Positions 34,383-45,829 of a DNA stretch of 60,000 nucleotides are shown here, one piece after another. Numbering within the stretch: the first letter of the stretch is position 1; each line of letters begins with the position of its first letter. The notes below the pieces were generated by a model that saw only the letters and a program-made list of their open reading frames with translations, was not told where the DNA came from and did no database searches. This stretch comes from Takakia lepidozioides. Lineage: Eukaryota > Streptophyta > Takakiopsida > Takakiales > Takakiaceae. The translations under genes were made by a program, and so were the position numbers. The stretch lies in the NCBI GenBank assembly GCA_030704615.1, contig CM060733.1, forward strand, positions 59,274,001 to 59,334,000, given 5' to 3'.

Positions 34383-34571
34383 TTGTGTGGACTAGTGACT
34401 GCCATAGTGGGCAGCATAGTGGCAGCCTAGTGACTGACTAGTTGTAGCCTAGTGGTTGGACTAGTGGCTGGACCAGTGGTGGACTAGTGATATACTAGTG
34501 TGTGGCGTGCACATGTATTGTGTGGTTTTGGACAACGATGTAGTTGTGTAGCGATATGTATGCGCACGACA
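34383..34571 (+). repeat. Element 2 terminal repeat B1
   Basis: 189 bp, ttgtgtggactagtg ... gcgcacgaca, directly after the purine tract CTAGGGGGGCGA. It contains many internal 'actagtg' repeats. It matches B2 with about four transitions. AC separates it from A2. Confidence 0.92.
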
Positions 34572-34573
34572 AC

Positions 34574-34900
34574 TGTCAAGTTATTTTACCACTAGTGTGA
34601 AACTAGCTAGGAAATAGCTAGCTTTTACATATTGACATTTGGGATTGGCCCAAGTGTCAATCCAGGGGTCAAAGCAAATTTAGGCCCTGGAGTGGTTATC
34701 TTCACGGCAAGCGCGGGAGGCTCATCTTTCTCGAGTTGAGCCTCACCGCGCCTAGCTATGGCGCCGTAGTGTGGATTCCCCATGGCGTGGGGTGTACTTG
34801 GCTTGACTTGTATTTGAGTGATAAGTTTATATATGCATGAGTTCATGCTTCAGCTTTGTGAGCTCGCATGAGCTTGTGCTTGTATTCTTCATCTTTATCA
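34574..34900 (+). repeat. Element 2 terminal repeat A2
   Basis: 327 bp, tgtcaagtta ... ctttatca, the copy of A1. It sits between two B copies. Confidence 0.92.
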
Positions 34901-35089
34901 TTGTGTGGACTAGTGACTGCCATAGTGGGCAGCATAGTGGTAGCCTAGTGACTGACTAGTTGTAGCCTAGTGGTTGGACTAGTGGCTGGACTAGTGGTGG
35001 ACTAGTGATATACTAGTGTGTGGCGTGCACGTGTGTTGTGTGGTTTTGGACAACGATGTAGTTGTGTAGCGATATGTATGCGCACGACA
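34901..35089 (+). repeat. Element 2 terminal repeat B2 (3' end)
   Basis: 189-bp copy of B1 that ends cgcacgaca, followed by the target duplication CAGC. Confidence 0.92.
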
Positions 35090-35093
35090 CAGC

Positions 35094-36349
35094 CATCTAA
35101 TTTTTGAATAGCCCTGACCAACAAGAGCCGCCATGCAATTGTTCCCAAGCTTCATTTTTCTTCTTGGTCATAGTTGACTGTTGAGGGCATATGACACCAT
35201 TTGGGATTTAACTCTTTTTGTCCCCTTCAATAATTGAACTATTAACAATATATTTATTTGGCTACAAAAAAATGATATTTTGGCTAAAATATTTTAGGGT
35301 TCAGCCAGAACTTGTCGACATGGCCTTCTGTCTTGTTGAGAAAGAAAAACTTGGCACTAGCTAGCATCCTAAGAATCTATGCTGATTCTGTTGGAAATGA
35401 AGAACCTTGCTTTTGGCCGTTAGCTAGAAGTGACGGAGTACTCAAAAGTTGGCATCCGTACGCAATGTGGATTACAGGTACTTGAATCTCGAATGAAGAA
35501 AAACAATTCTCTGTGCAGTATCTTTGTAGAGAACCAAATGACTCATGCTCACTAATAAAAGAAACTTTGATTACTAGCAACAGCCTTCATGGGGTTTACA
35601 GCTACATGGGAACACGAGCTCTAACAATATCTAGTCATGTGGCCTACTCTTCTGAGTGATTGCGTAGGTGGCATCTCCAGCCTTGAATGTGTTTTTGCAT
35701 ATGTGGCATTTGCATTCACAACACTGAGCAGAGAGGGGGACACAGGTGAGCACAAAGCTTCTCGCAAGCTGGTCATCGTCCAAGACGCTACCGTCACTGT
35801 GCCTGACTCGATAATCCCGACACACGACAAACATACACCAACAAGGCAGAAGTATGGGACTTCCTCAACGATGTCTACGAGCACGACACTGCAGGGACAC
35901 AATAGCCACGAGCACAATGCTGGCGGAAAGAGCCGCTGCCATCTCTTCTCACTTTAAAACACTCCAAGCTTGTGCTTGAGAGGGGGCAAGAGCACATCCA
36001 ACAGAGATGAAGAAAGGTAGCACTACGAGCAGACAACAAGAGTGTGGAGGGCACACAGGAAATGGTGTAGCTATAACAAGCTCAACCTCATCCACGTAGC
36101 GCGTGATCCCCTGTGATGGAGAAAACATATTTCTTTTCGTAATTTTGTGTCTTGAATCGTTTTGAAGCAATCGATCGTCTCTCTTGCCATCACACATGTG
36201 GTTGTTCACCAACTAAGTCACACATGTCATGGTGCATATCCAATATCTGATGTTATGAAATCGTCAGCTCACAATTCAGTTGAACTGACGATGGTTCAAT
36301 TGAACTATGAAACTCAAATCTAGTTCGCAATTAAATTAAATTGTAATGT
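35094..36349. other. Spacer without a firm gene
   Basis: On the minus strand 35834-35631 encodes 67 residues with a Cys group (CCECKCHICKNTFKAGD) that could be a stray exon. Nothing else supports a gene. Confidence 0.3.
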
Positions 36350-36880
36350 CACTACAGCAAATGGGGGGGGGGGGGGGGGGGGGGGGGTTTGCGACGCTAG
36401 CTGCGCCCCCCCACGCCGCGCGGCGCCGAGCGTGCGACGCCAACCCCGCGGAGCGTGTTTGCGACGCCAGGCTGTCGCAGCCAAACCCGCGGGTCGCCAC
36501 CTGGCCGTCGCAAGGGCGGATGACGGGCAAAAGACAGCCCTTCCGTGCGACGCCCAAGCGTCGCCCCCCAGCGAAGGGCAGAAGGCAGCCCTTTCTGGCG
36601 ACGGCCGGTCGTCGCACGCCGAAAAAAAAACCTTTCTTGCCCTTTTTTTCATCGCAGCCCTTTCTTGCGACGCCAGGCCGTCGCATGGTGGCATGAAGGG
36701 CAAAAGGCCCCTGCGACGGCCGGGCGTCGCAAACTGCCCGGTTGTCCTATTCTTGCAAAACAAAAAAAACAGGTCACAATTTGCGACGGCAGGGCTTTCT
36801 AGGTTTAGGTTTAGGGCTTTTGGGGGTTCTTAGTTTTTTTGTTTTTTTTTTCATATGGTACTAGGGTAGGGTGTTTGTTT
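36350..36880 (+). repeat. Left terminal/subterminal region of the CACTA element
   Basis: CACTA terminus, a G homopolymer of about 27, then many GCGACG/CGTCGC repeats on both strands. In CACTA elements such subterminal repeats bind the TNPA-type protein. Open frames here are composition artefacts. Confidence 0.8.
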
Positions 36881-37138
36881 TTCTTTATGGTTTAGCTTGT
36901 TGTTGTGGACCTTCTTGTAGATTGTGACATTCATTTTGATAATTCTCTTGATACCACATCTGTATGTGTTGCTCCAACATATTCGTTGTCTCTGCCTTTT
37001 TTCTTGAAAGACTACCAGCCATAGCCATATTTGATCAATCATAGAAATAAAGTACAATATGCATGTACATGTACAATCAATCGAAGGAGGGAGGGTCCAG
37101 TTCGGTGCGAGAATTGTTATGTAGCTTTGATTTTGTGT

Positions 37139-40100
37139 CTAATCAACTTGAACATCCTCATCCGGAGCTTCTTCATCCTCATCAAGCTGCAAGTTTTCTT
37201 GGTCATCGGAGTCATCGTCATAAATGGCCCGGCCCTCAAAAGGCACCTCCGAATCATCCTCCACCTCGTTGTCAATGGCCGTGTCTTCGTCTCCTTCTCC
37301 AACATCCGTATTTTCTAAAGCTTCATCATATAGGGTCCAGGATGCATTGTCCGGGGCGTCATCATCCTCTTCTACCCCCTCTACCCAACCTCCATCATCA
37401 GCATCATTATGACCAGTCTCTCCGTCCACCGCAATTGCCTCACCCCATGGAGATTCGAGACCATGATAGATGCGTCTTCTTCTTGGCTGAGCATGCACAA
37501 CCACCTTCCAATTCCCCCCTCTTGTTTTGTCATCGGAGAAGAAAACTTGCTCCATGTCTGAAGGCCATGAAAAAGGCTCATCGAAGGGACGATGAGTAGG
37601 GTTGAGCATATCTGCATTAACGCGCATGAAATCACAATCATCTTGCACTAGTGTTACGGAGGGCCCCACAAGATGTGACTGGAACCACCTTCCTTTGAAG
37701 AGAAGAGGCCGGTACCTTGTATACTGAAGTTGGAGTATGCTCTCAAGGTCTCCAATGTACTCAAGTTTGCTCATAGCAGGTCGTGTATCTCCCTTGCCCC
37801 ACACGGAGTCTTGCCAATATGTGGCACACAAGCCAAAATCAAAGGTTGTTTTGTGCTTCATGTCAAGAACACGAATGCGGAAATGACGACCGTGAACCCA
37901 AACCGCCGTGTATGAGGTGGCGAATTGAGAGGGGCCCCTTGCAATGTTTTGCACCAAATCTGAAACCACCTCTCTTTGAGCAATGGCATCATAAACTGAA
38001 GTCCGAAGCCACTGTTGGAATGAACTTAGAGGCTGCAATTCCATGGGCAAATTTTGTGAAGGAACATTCTGGCGGCCCGCTCCTCGTCGTGGGCGTCTAG
38101 TAACCGGCCTTGGATGGTTCCACCTCCATGCAAGCGTCTCCTCCTCTCGTTGCTGAACAAGATTATTGTATCTTGCCTCCCGCTTATGTATGGATGGGAT
38201 GTTTTTCAGTATGAAGTCATGCGCTTGTTCAATCACCAAGGTCGGCAATTTTACCCTCTTCCATTTTTTGGGCAAAACGATGTCCATGGTTCGTGCATCC
38301 TCGTCTTCCTTCCACATCCGAAGGGCTTCCTCATCCACCCTTGCCATGTACTCCGTGCAATAGAACATAGATTTTTGCAACGTATACCCCTCCGCCATGC
38401 TACCCTCCAAGTGCATCATTTGTCTTACAAATCCTTTCAAAGTCTTCATATAACGCTCAAGAAAGTACATCCACCGAGAATGAACGGGGCCGGCAATTGA
38501 AGCCTCTTCCACTAAGTGCACTACCAAGTGCACTTGGATGTCAAAGAAGGAGGGAGAAAGGTGCATCTCCAACATACACATTACCTCCGCCGCCATCCTT
38601 CTTCATGCGTGGAAAATCTGCTTCTTCCACTCTTTGGAGCAATCCACCGGAACAATCCTCCCATCTATAATTGTCTCACGAACCTCGGGAGTCAATGTCC
38701 CACATACTGCAATGGGCACGATGTCTTGCAATAGATTGTGTAGTCATGAGACTTCAACCATGGACCCCGTCTTCTTCGTTGAACTTCGTACGGAGGGATG
38801 ACCCATAACCAGTTGGTGTTCGGACAGCACTTATGGTGGCTATCACTTTTTTGTATTCATCTTTAGTCCCTTGCCAGGTGCGCGCCTATACTTCCACCTA
38901 CAACACCCTTTGGGTCCACACCATTTTTGTTCGGCCCATAGAGACACACTGCGCCCTGCTCCTCAAGCTCCTTTCTAACAACGAGAGAATCTCCTTTTGC
39001 AGCCACTCCCTTTTTTGCCGGCGTGCCATGAAGAACCCAAAAAAGGACGAGCAGACATTCTTCTCAATATGCATGGGATCTAGAAGATGACGAATCTTCA
39101 GGTCCTACATATATCCCCACCCACAAAGACTTACACAAATTTTGTTTACGTGAAAGTGACAATGCAACGCATACCAAATGTGCAATATCACATGCATGCA
39201 TAGGGATATTGATGGTGTTTTTGTGGAATATGTACCGCCCAATATGACAACTCGTAGAAGATTGAAAGTCCTTTCATGTCGGGCACGTCCACTTCAACCG
39301 TCCGTGCCCATGGGCCTCCTTCTATTGGTCCTCCCCAAACTGCCCTGACGGTGTTATAATGGGGGGGACGTACTTCCTCTTTGCCATCAAACAAGTGTTT
39401 CTCTCTTCTTCTCCATCGATGGCTCATAGGAAGAAATTTGCGGTAGTTGAGATACACAATTTTGTGAAGATGGCGGGAGCTATGTGCATCAAGATCATCG
39501 CCACAATGCAAACATGCATGGTACCCTTTGGTTCTTAGCCCTGAGCAAACAGTTAGTCTTGTACTATACATCCTGCCACATTAGCCAAAACAAAAAGTTG
39601 TCATGTGCATGGCCCATAATGTCATCTACCCCACTACGGTATACAAGACTGTCGTCGCTACTTCAATATCAATTTTCCAATCATCGATATTATCTGGCAT
39701 TGACAGTGAATGTACGCGGGTTGTTCATGGGGAACATAATATACCTGGATAATCATGCATTGTCCAAAGCAAGATGCCTCTCATCTGAAAAGATTGTATG
39801 GCCATAGGGTCAAGTGAAGCATCCAATGCCGGGACCCCCCTCCATAGCTCCTTAAGTTCATCAACAAGGGTCGCAAATACGTGTCCATGTTTGCCACTTG
39901 TTTTTTCACTATGAGACATTCACTCAATTGTTTCAATGCTCCACCAATATGCAAACTATACTACAAAATAATTACACGTCTTACTCCATGATTATGTCAC
40001 TCATTAATCTTGCATCGAATTGCCGTCAGAGATCAGAAGTTTAATGTAAAGTCTAAGGCAATAATAAACATGAAATGAGTATACTCACCTGGCACAATGG

Positions 40101-41335
40101 CAGCCAACATGATATGGCTTTTTTTAATTGAAAGATGTGGAGGGATGTTGTAATTCACCATGGTCACCGGCCAAGTGGAATGACTACATGACTGGACAGA
40201 GAATGGGTTGACCCCATCCGAGGAGAAGCCAAGGTGGACATGTCATAGGTCCTCCAAGAGAAAATGCCACATCTCTTCAATATGCCTCCATGCTTGTGAA
40301 TCTTGTGGCCCGCACACCTTTCCCGGGGGGCTCCGATGCGAGGCGTGCCATCTCACGAGTCGGGCCAATTCAGGGCTTTGGTACTGTGCCCTCAATCGCA
40401 GGATGATCGAAAAGTAATGCATTTTCTAGGATGAAATATCCCACGCCCCCCACATGTAATCATCCCATTAGCACACATAATACAACACCCTTTATGTCTT
40501 TCCCTTTATGCAGCCTCTCCCTCATTTGGGTGTGAATGGTCAAAACCGAACGTCATTCCTTCCACTCCTCACTCACTCCTTCCAAACCACAATTAGATCT
40601 TGCATGAGTACTACTCTCTAACCCTAAACTTTGTGGAATACACTTTACATACATTGAGAAGATTAAAAAAAGTAATCTTCATGCGAGGGGGAATGGCGCT
40701 TTTACCTTGCGTGGTACTTTTTTCCCTTGGACATCATCCCGATATCGGTCTTTTTTGCACTTTGGGCACTTGGTGAGATGCGAATCCTCTCCGTAGTATA
40801 GGGTTTTATCACATGGACATGCATGAAAAATCTTATAGTCCATCCCCACAGAGTCCAAGACTTCGCGACCGTGGCATCTTGGGTTTCAAGTGTGGAGCAA
40901 GGATATAGTCTGCAATAGTTCGCATTATGGCAGACATCCCAACATTACTTATGCCAAATCTAATTTGAAGATTGAGCAAAAGTAAGATTGTTGAAAGTCG
41001 ACTCACTTTCGCCCCTCGTACAAGGGAGTTCTCGCCTCCCTCTCCATGTCATTTGAGGGGGCCATTTCAGGATCATCGATTGGTCGGTTTCCCTCTTCAT
41101 GGGATACATCAGCGCCCACATAATGCATTAAGAGATCCTCCATGGCTTGCACATCCTCCTGGTTAATTCCATGTTCATTTTTGTTGTCACTGTCATCGTC
41201 ATCATCGTCCGGTACCGTGGGGGCGGCGTCTCGCCCACGGCTCCCGCCTGATGTACTTGGGTTATTTTCGGATGGGGTGCCAAGAAAAAGGACCGGGAAG
41301 GGATGGACAAAGTCCTGATACGAACAAATGAACAT
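37139..41335 (-). pseudogene. TNP2-type CACTA transposase (TNPD-like)
   Basis: Parts read in order on the minus strand. 41335-41003: acidic N-terminus ending EAREARTPLYEG-like. About 40830-40690: ACPCDKTLYYGEDSH..CPKCKKDRYRDD..KKVPRK. About 40420-40190: ARLVRWHASHR...DSQAWRHIEEMWHF. 39919-39725: DELKELWRGV...ILLWTMHDYPGI. 39571-39188: KGYHACLHCGDDL...YLNYRKFLP...HRWRR (Transposase_21). About 38780-38600: LKSHDYTIYCKTSCPLQYVG. 38596-37139: DUF4218 (SPSFFDIQVHLVVHLVEEA, RWMYFLERYMKTLKGFVR) then DUF4216 (FRIRVLDMKHKTTFDFG...YWQDSVWGKGDTRP) and an acidic tail. Some gaps are likely introns, but internal stops indicate decay. It cuts and inserts the CACTA element. Confidence 0.88.
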
Positions 41336-42319
41336 AAAGACATATATTATAATGTGTCATTGCAACCATACACTTCATTATAAGCGAAATGCAAACAACA
41401 ACCTTCAATGTGTGTGTGCATCAAATATGTCATTCAATAATTACATGTATGTGCGCAACGTATACGCATGCAAAGTTTCAAACCCAAACAAAATCATTTG
41501 CCCCCCCAATGACGCATTTACCCTATCAACCAATTTTTTTTTATTAATGTGAAAGAAAATCCTCTCATGCCATTGCTCCCAACAAACGGATGTGGCTCAA
41601 GCTTCATTTTTTCCTACATGTGCTTAAATATGTGTGCAACACTTGTACAAAGATCCAGCAGATAAAAAATAAAATAAAAATAAAAAATAAAAAATAAACA
41701 AAACCTCCCCAACGATGCACTCAAATTTTGAATTAAATCGAATTTAAATGATTTTAAAATAAATATTTGCATTTAGAAAATATATGATTGCGGTTTTGAG
41801 GGGCGTAATGATTTTATTTTTAGCTCTATTTTATTCCGTGACATCGGGCTTTGCACCACTACATCCATGCATAAAATGGGACCAAAACTAAATGGAAAAA
41901 AAATAAGTGTGTTTCTAGGGTCACTTTTGCAAAATTCTCTATAAAGAGTGCATGAAGTTGAAAACAACGCAATTTTGGAGTGCAAATGAGATGACAAAAT
42001 CTGGTTATGGGTCTAAACGACTTTTGTTTACTCCCAAATTTTGCACGCACATTGCATATGCTATCATTAAGCATATGGCTTGAAAATGGAATAAAAAAAA
42101 ATCATTTGCAGACGAAACACAATTTTCCGTCTTTATGACACGTAGCTGCGTTCACACTAGAATGACCCATTGAATCAACTTGGTTCAAGCTCATATTTTG
42201 GTCCACATGTGCATAAGTATGTTTAGATCACATATGCAAAGTTGCAACCCACGAGCAATAAGAATTTTTTTTACATCAATCGATTAATCGGATGTATACA
42301 AAGTACATCATGAGAATAT

Positions 42320-42907
42320 CTACAATGCCTCTCTACGCGATCCCTGTCTCAAAGGAACCCTATTTCTATTATACACATCCCACTCACGCTGTAATCGGAG
42401 GTCCCAATCATCTCGGGAGAACTCGTATGATGCAAATAGTTCGCTGCCAGCCCTAATAGTCCTACTAGCACATGTCATCACAAACATGTGCATCCCCTCA
42501 CAGTATACTGACGTATGACCACAAAAACTCTCATGCCCATCGCTTCGCTCGTCCCATACTACATTGGTTCTCCTAGGATGACCAAAAGAACTATTGACCA
42601 GCCCAGCAACATTGCCGAAGATGTCGGGGTCACCATCACAAAATCTGATCTCAATGGGAGACAACTCCCGTTTACGTACATCCTGTCCGTTCACACACAA
42701 AATGTAGGGTACGATGTATGGGGCTTCGAGGCGTAATGTACGGAACTCCGCGGAGGTGTAGTATGGACCGTAGTAGGGAAACAAGTCTACCATGCTCTTT
42801 TTCCGAGGAGGAACCACAATATCATTGACCGTGAATAAACCCCGACCCATAGCAGGGTCTATAGCGGCTCTCACAACATACCGTCTCCCCCAATACTCGA
42901 ACTCCAC
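42320..42907 (-). CDS. SET-domain protein inside the CACTA element
   Basis: 195 residues, intact. It starts with YVVRAAIDPAMGRGLFTVNDI, the GxG-type SAM-binding entry of SET domains (residues ~11-31). The central FGNVAGLVNSSFGHPRRTNVVW (~96-118) corresponds to the GN.x.R.xNHS motif, with NSS in place of NHS. The end IRAGSELFASYEFSRDDWDLR (~165-185) corresponds to GEELxxDYG with the catalytic-region Tyr. SET enzymes methylate Lys, mostly on histones. The NHS change and the missing Cys-rich post-SET leave activity uncertain. It may be the last exon of a longer gene starting near 44046. It shares strand with the transposase. Confidence 0.75.
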   Translation of the reverse strand: MEFEYWGRRYVVRAAIDPAMGRGLFTVNDIVVPPRKKSMVDLFPYYGPYYTSAEFRTLRLEAPYIVPYILCVNGQDVRKRELSPIEIRFCDGDPDIFGNVAGLVNSSFGHPRRTNVVWDERSDGHESFCGHTSVYCEGMHMFVMTCASRTIRAGSELFASYEFSRDDWDLRLQREWDVYNRNRVPLRQGSRREAL

Positions 42908-43064
42908 ATTTTCTCGATGGGGGTGGAGGGTCGAGATGATTCCCCCAACAACGAGGCTGGATGGTCCTCAGTAACATAGTCCTATGCGCTTCCCATCGGG
43001 GGCGAGGATCCGGCTCAGGCCGCCCAAGCCGAAGGGGAGGAACCTAGGGCGAAGCCGACCCCTC

Positions 43065-43264
43065 CTAGGGGTTCGGGGGGGGCACATGCAGTGGAGGTGG
43101 AGGTGGAGGTGGAGGTGGTGGTGGTGGTGGTGGTGGAGGTGAAGGTGGTACTGCTGGCGGAAAAGATGAAAGTGGAGGTGGTTGAGGATGTAATGTCGGA
43201 GGTGTAGCCGGGGGTACAACGTCTGGATCAGGTACTACCGGAGGTAGATCAGGCAAAGAAACGA

Positions 43265-43298
<34 letters not shown>

Positions 43299-44046
43299 TG
43301 CTTGTCGCCGGCCATAACGCCTACGAACACCTACGATACCCCTCGACCCTACGCATCTCATCTACGTGCTGCTGGGGAACCAACTGGTCACATTGGCATA
43401 TGCTTTGGCACAAATTCTGCAAGTAGACCGGCGCGAAATGCCTCATGTGCAATGTGATTGCGAGCTTGGCATCAAGTCGTGGCTACAATGTGCGTAGTGA
43501 ACGACGCATCAATACTTATGTCGTAATTTTGATTCATGTATGCTTACCAATCATACTATATTATTAGATAAACCTAAATGTACCTTAAATGAATGTTGAT
43601 GAGAGGGGTGGGAAAAACACTCACCTTTGCCGCATCCGCAATCTTGTTCTTCTTGTAATGTTTTTTGACAACATGCGGTCGCCGCCTCGGTGGTCTGGTG
43701 CTACCCGATGGTATCCATTCCCAACACTTAGTGCACCAACACTCAATCCTGTTGGGGGGGGGGGGGGGGGGAGGGGGGGGTGGAGGGGGGGTCAAAGTGG
43801 GGTTAGATGGGGTGGCCCACAAGGGGGCAACCTGCGGCACGCCCGACTCGATCCCGGAGTGTCAACATCCTCCGCATCACCTGAAATTTGGCCCCGGTCC
43901 CTTCTACGATTGTGCCCGGCAGCCTGAATTGGATCAGGTGCAATGGGTGGCTCCTCGCCATGAAAAATGGTCGCTCTAGGGCCACAATTGATATGTGGTA
44001 CTACCTCCCCATCCTCGAGGGAGACGGGTCGATGTTTCCTCACCAT
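43065..44046 (-). CDS. Upstream exon(s) of the SET gene: Cys/basic segment and Pro-rich linker
   Basis: 44046-43628 includes RIECWCTKCWEWIPSGSTRPPRRRPHVVKKHYKKNKIADAAK and stops at a good donor (AAG|GTGAGT at 43628-43623). 43361-43065 is Pro-rich, largely because of a G homopolymer at 43267-43297. The Cys/His pattern resembles the small zinc-binding head at the start of CACTA proteins. I infer that these are 5' exons of the SET gene. G tracts at 43748-43771 and 43267-43297 may have scrambled the frame. Confidence 0.4.
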
Positions 44047-44489
44047 CGTATCCTAATTAACACAAACCACCAGCACTTTCATTTCTCAAAAATCGTTGGC
44101 AAAAAAACCCTATGCCTCAGCCTCGGGGCTTTCAAAATTGGTAACCAAAGGCGGAGCATCCCTATAGTGCTAGAGCCCAAGACAATAAATCCTTCCTCTC
44201 GTTCTATCTTCAGGATGGGGTGGAGTAGGTTCCCCCAACCTTGAATTTCAACATGCATAAACTGATGTTATATTGTGAGGGGATCCTGCAAATCCTACTT
44301 TGCCGTGTCATCTTCTCTTGTAATACGAACTGACACAATACGAGACTTTGCAAACACCATGGAAAAATTTGTTGAGACCCAGCGCTTTGCGATTATCAAA
44401 TTGAACCACATTTTGGGTATGTGAATCCTAATTACACCGTTTATCCATTTAACCCCAAGACCCACAATCAAAACCGCCAATCCAAAAAC

Positions 44490-44850
44490 CAGCACCATAA
44501 AGAAAATCAAACACCCTAACCTAGTACCATATGAAAATAATAATAATAATAAACTAAGAAATCCAAAAGGCCCTAAACCCTAAACCCACAAAGGCCGGCC
44601 GTCGCCTCCTGCGACCCCCTTGCGTCGCATTTGACGACCAACTTTTTCAATTTTTTACCCGGGGGTCGCACCCCGCGACGGAAAGCCGTCGCGGGGGGTG
44701 ACGTGTTTTTTTTTAATTTATGGGGCCGGCGGTCGCAAGCAACGACGGCCGGCCGTCGCAAATATCATTTTTACATTTCAAAAAAAGGGTGGGGCGCAGG
44801 CGTGCGACAGCCGGGCGTCGCACGTAGGTGCCGCGCATTTTTTTTTCCCT
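44490..44850 (-). repeat. Right subterminal region of the CACTA element
   Basis: Inverted counterpart of 36390-36880: 'gtaccatatg', 'aactaagaaatcc', 'ccctaaaccc', then GTCGCCTCCTGCGAC and further CGTCGC/GCGACG copies to about 44825. Confidence 0.8.
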
Positions 44851-45299
44851 AAGTGCTTGAAGCATCTCTTTCCCTTCCCGTTTTCATTTGTTTTTTGGGA
44901 GAGAGGTAGTTCAGAGAGTGGGGTTTAGGGTGGAGGAGAAACGCACCTGCTGCTGAGCCCGAGGTGGTCGCAAGGCCCCAAGGAGTTTGCCCCCAACGCC
45001 GCTCCAACGCCCAAGGTAAGCACTGCCCCCTCCCTCACTTTCTCTCTTGCTTTCTTGCCCTAAGCACGGGTTGATGTTTCTCTCCCCTGTGTGGTAGGAA
45101 CGCCGCGTAGAGGCGCGACCTAAACGAGCTGAAGAGAGAGAGAGAGCCGTGGTGAGCGGGGGAGAGAGGCCCTGTAGCGGCGGGGACCCGCGCCGCTGGC
45201 AGCCGCGACAGCACCGCAGCAGCTCGCCGCGCCAACTAGTGTTCAAGCACCAGCAACAGCAACAGCCGCAGCAGCAGAGGTACGTCAGGGAAATTGCAC
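44851..45299. other. GC-rich spacer
   Basis: Sequence with 'cagcaacagcaacagccgcagcagcag' (about 45250-45277). No gene can be supported. Confidence 0.4.
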
Positions 45300-45720
45300 T
45301 CTCCCTTTCCTCTCTGCTTCTGTTTACTGTTCAAAGGTAGTCTTCCTGCCCTGAGTTTAAATTTAGGTCTGGTGCCAAGAGTGGGATAGACCCTTGAGCG
45401 CATCCATGATGTCCTCCCCCATGTCACAGACTGGAAACAAGTTCAGAGAAGTTTTCTTCCTAACTTCATTTTCATCGGACAATTTTCTGGTAATAGACAT
45501 GGCTTTGGACACTACATTCTCTAAGTCAGGTTTATCCAGCAAGGTCAAGACTTGCGGGTCCAGATTCAGATCCTTGAGAATCTCTTCTACTCTCTTTTCC
45601 CAGGGCTTACCCTGTTTGACAAGGCGGTCCTGTTTCCAAGATATAGAGTCGATTAACTTAGGATATCTGGTGTTGGACATATGTTGCAACTGAACCCACC
45701 ATCTGACCTTGAATTTATCT
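45300..45720 (-). pseudogene. LINE 3'-end fragment a
   Basis: Minus-strand fragments (RKLSDENEVRKKTSLNLFPVCDMGEDIMDALKG; then SWHQT) match the C-terminal region of non-LTR retrotransposon RT proteins also seen at 46310-46720 and 48170-48790. 45360-45720 repeats 46370-46720 directly. The zinc-knuckle portion is only partly left. Confidence 0.6.
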
Positions 45721-45744
45721 CGTCGGGAGCTTAAAAGAGAGCAG

Positions 45745-45769
45745 CACAGAAGAAAGGGAGAGAGAGAGA

Positions 45770-45809
<40 letters not shown>

Positions 45810-45815
45810 AAGAGG
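45745..45815. repeat. AG microsatellite
   Basis: Long (ga)n run with aggg interruptions, next to the foldback element. Confidence 0.9.
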
Positions 45816-45829
45816 GAGTGAGAGGGAGA

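Larger units (their letters stand above)
25446..35089 (+). mobile_element. Gypsy-type retrotransposon element 2 with DNMT and split direct repeats
   Basis: A 9.64-kb element. Order: A1 (25446-25764), leader, gag, zinc knuckle, protease, methyltransferase, RT/RNase H, integrase, PHD finger, purine tract CTAGGGGGGCG, B1 (34383-34571), AC, A2 (34574-34900), B2 (34901-35089). The outer ends are TGTC and GACA. It is flanked by CAGC on both sides (25442-25445 and 35090-35093), an exact 4-bp target duplication that fixes the true ends at A1 and B2. A1/A2 are about 96% and B1/B2 about 98% identical by eye, so the insertion is fairly young, yet the frames carry stops and shifts. Confidence 0.94.
36350..44850 (-). 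mobile_element. CACTA (En/Spm) DNA transposon carrying a SET-domain gene
   Basis: The left end is CACTACAGCAAAT at 36350. Subterminal regions rich in GCGACGGCCGGGCGTCGC-type repeats lie at 36390-36790 and 44590-44820. Inside these, inverted arms match: 'gtttagggcttttgggggttcttag...catatggtactagggtaggg' at about 36800-36870 against 'ccctaacctagtaccatatg...ctaagaaatccaaaaggccctaaac' at about 44513-44585. A TNP2-type transposase and a SET gene lie between, both on the minus strand. No matching TAGTG end was found on the right, so that terminus is damaged or replaced. Confidence 0.88.

Noticed and set aside
34383-35089. 3' end of element 2 as a tandem duplication or assembly artefact
   Set aside because: The same B-A-B arrangement with different sequence occurs in element 1, and CAGC duplications frame the whole element.
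36336-36833. Long Arg/Ala/Pro-rich open frames on both strands
   Set aside because: They lie in the CACTA subterminal GCGACG repeats and reflect GC-rich composition.
43065-43361. Proline-rich protein as an independent gene
   Set aside because: Mostly a translated G/C homopolymer and GGTGGA repeats. Kept only as a possible linker of the SET gene.
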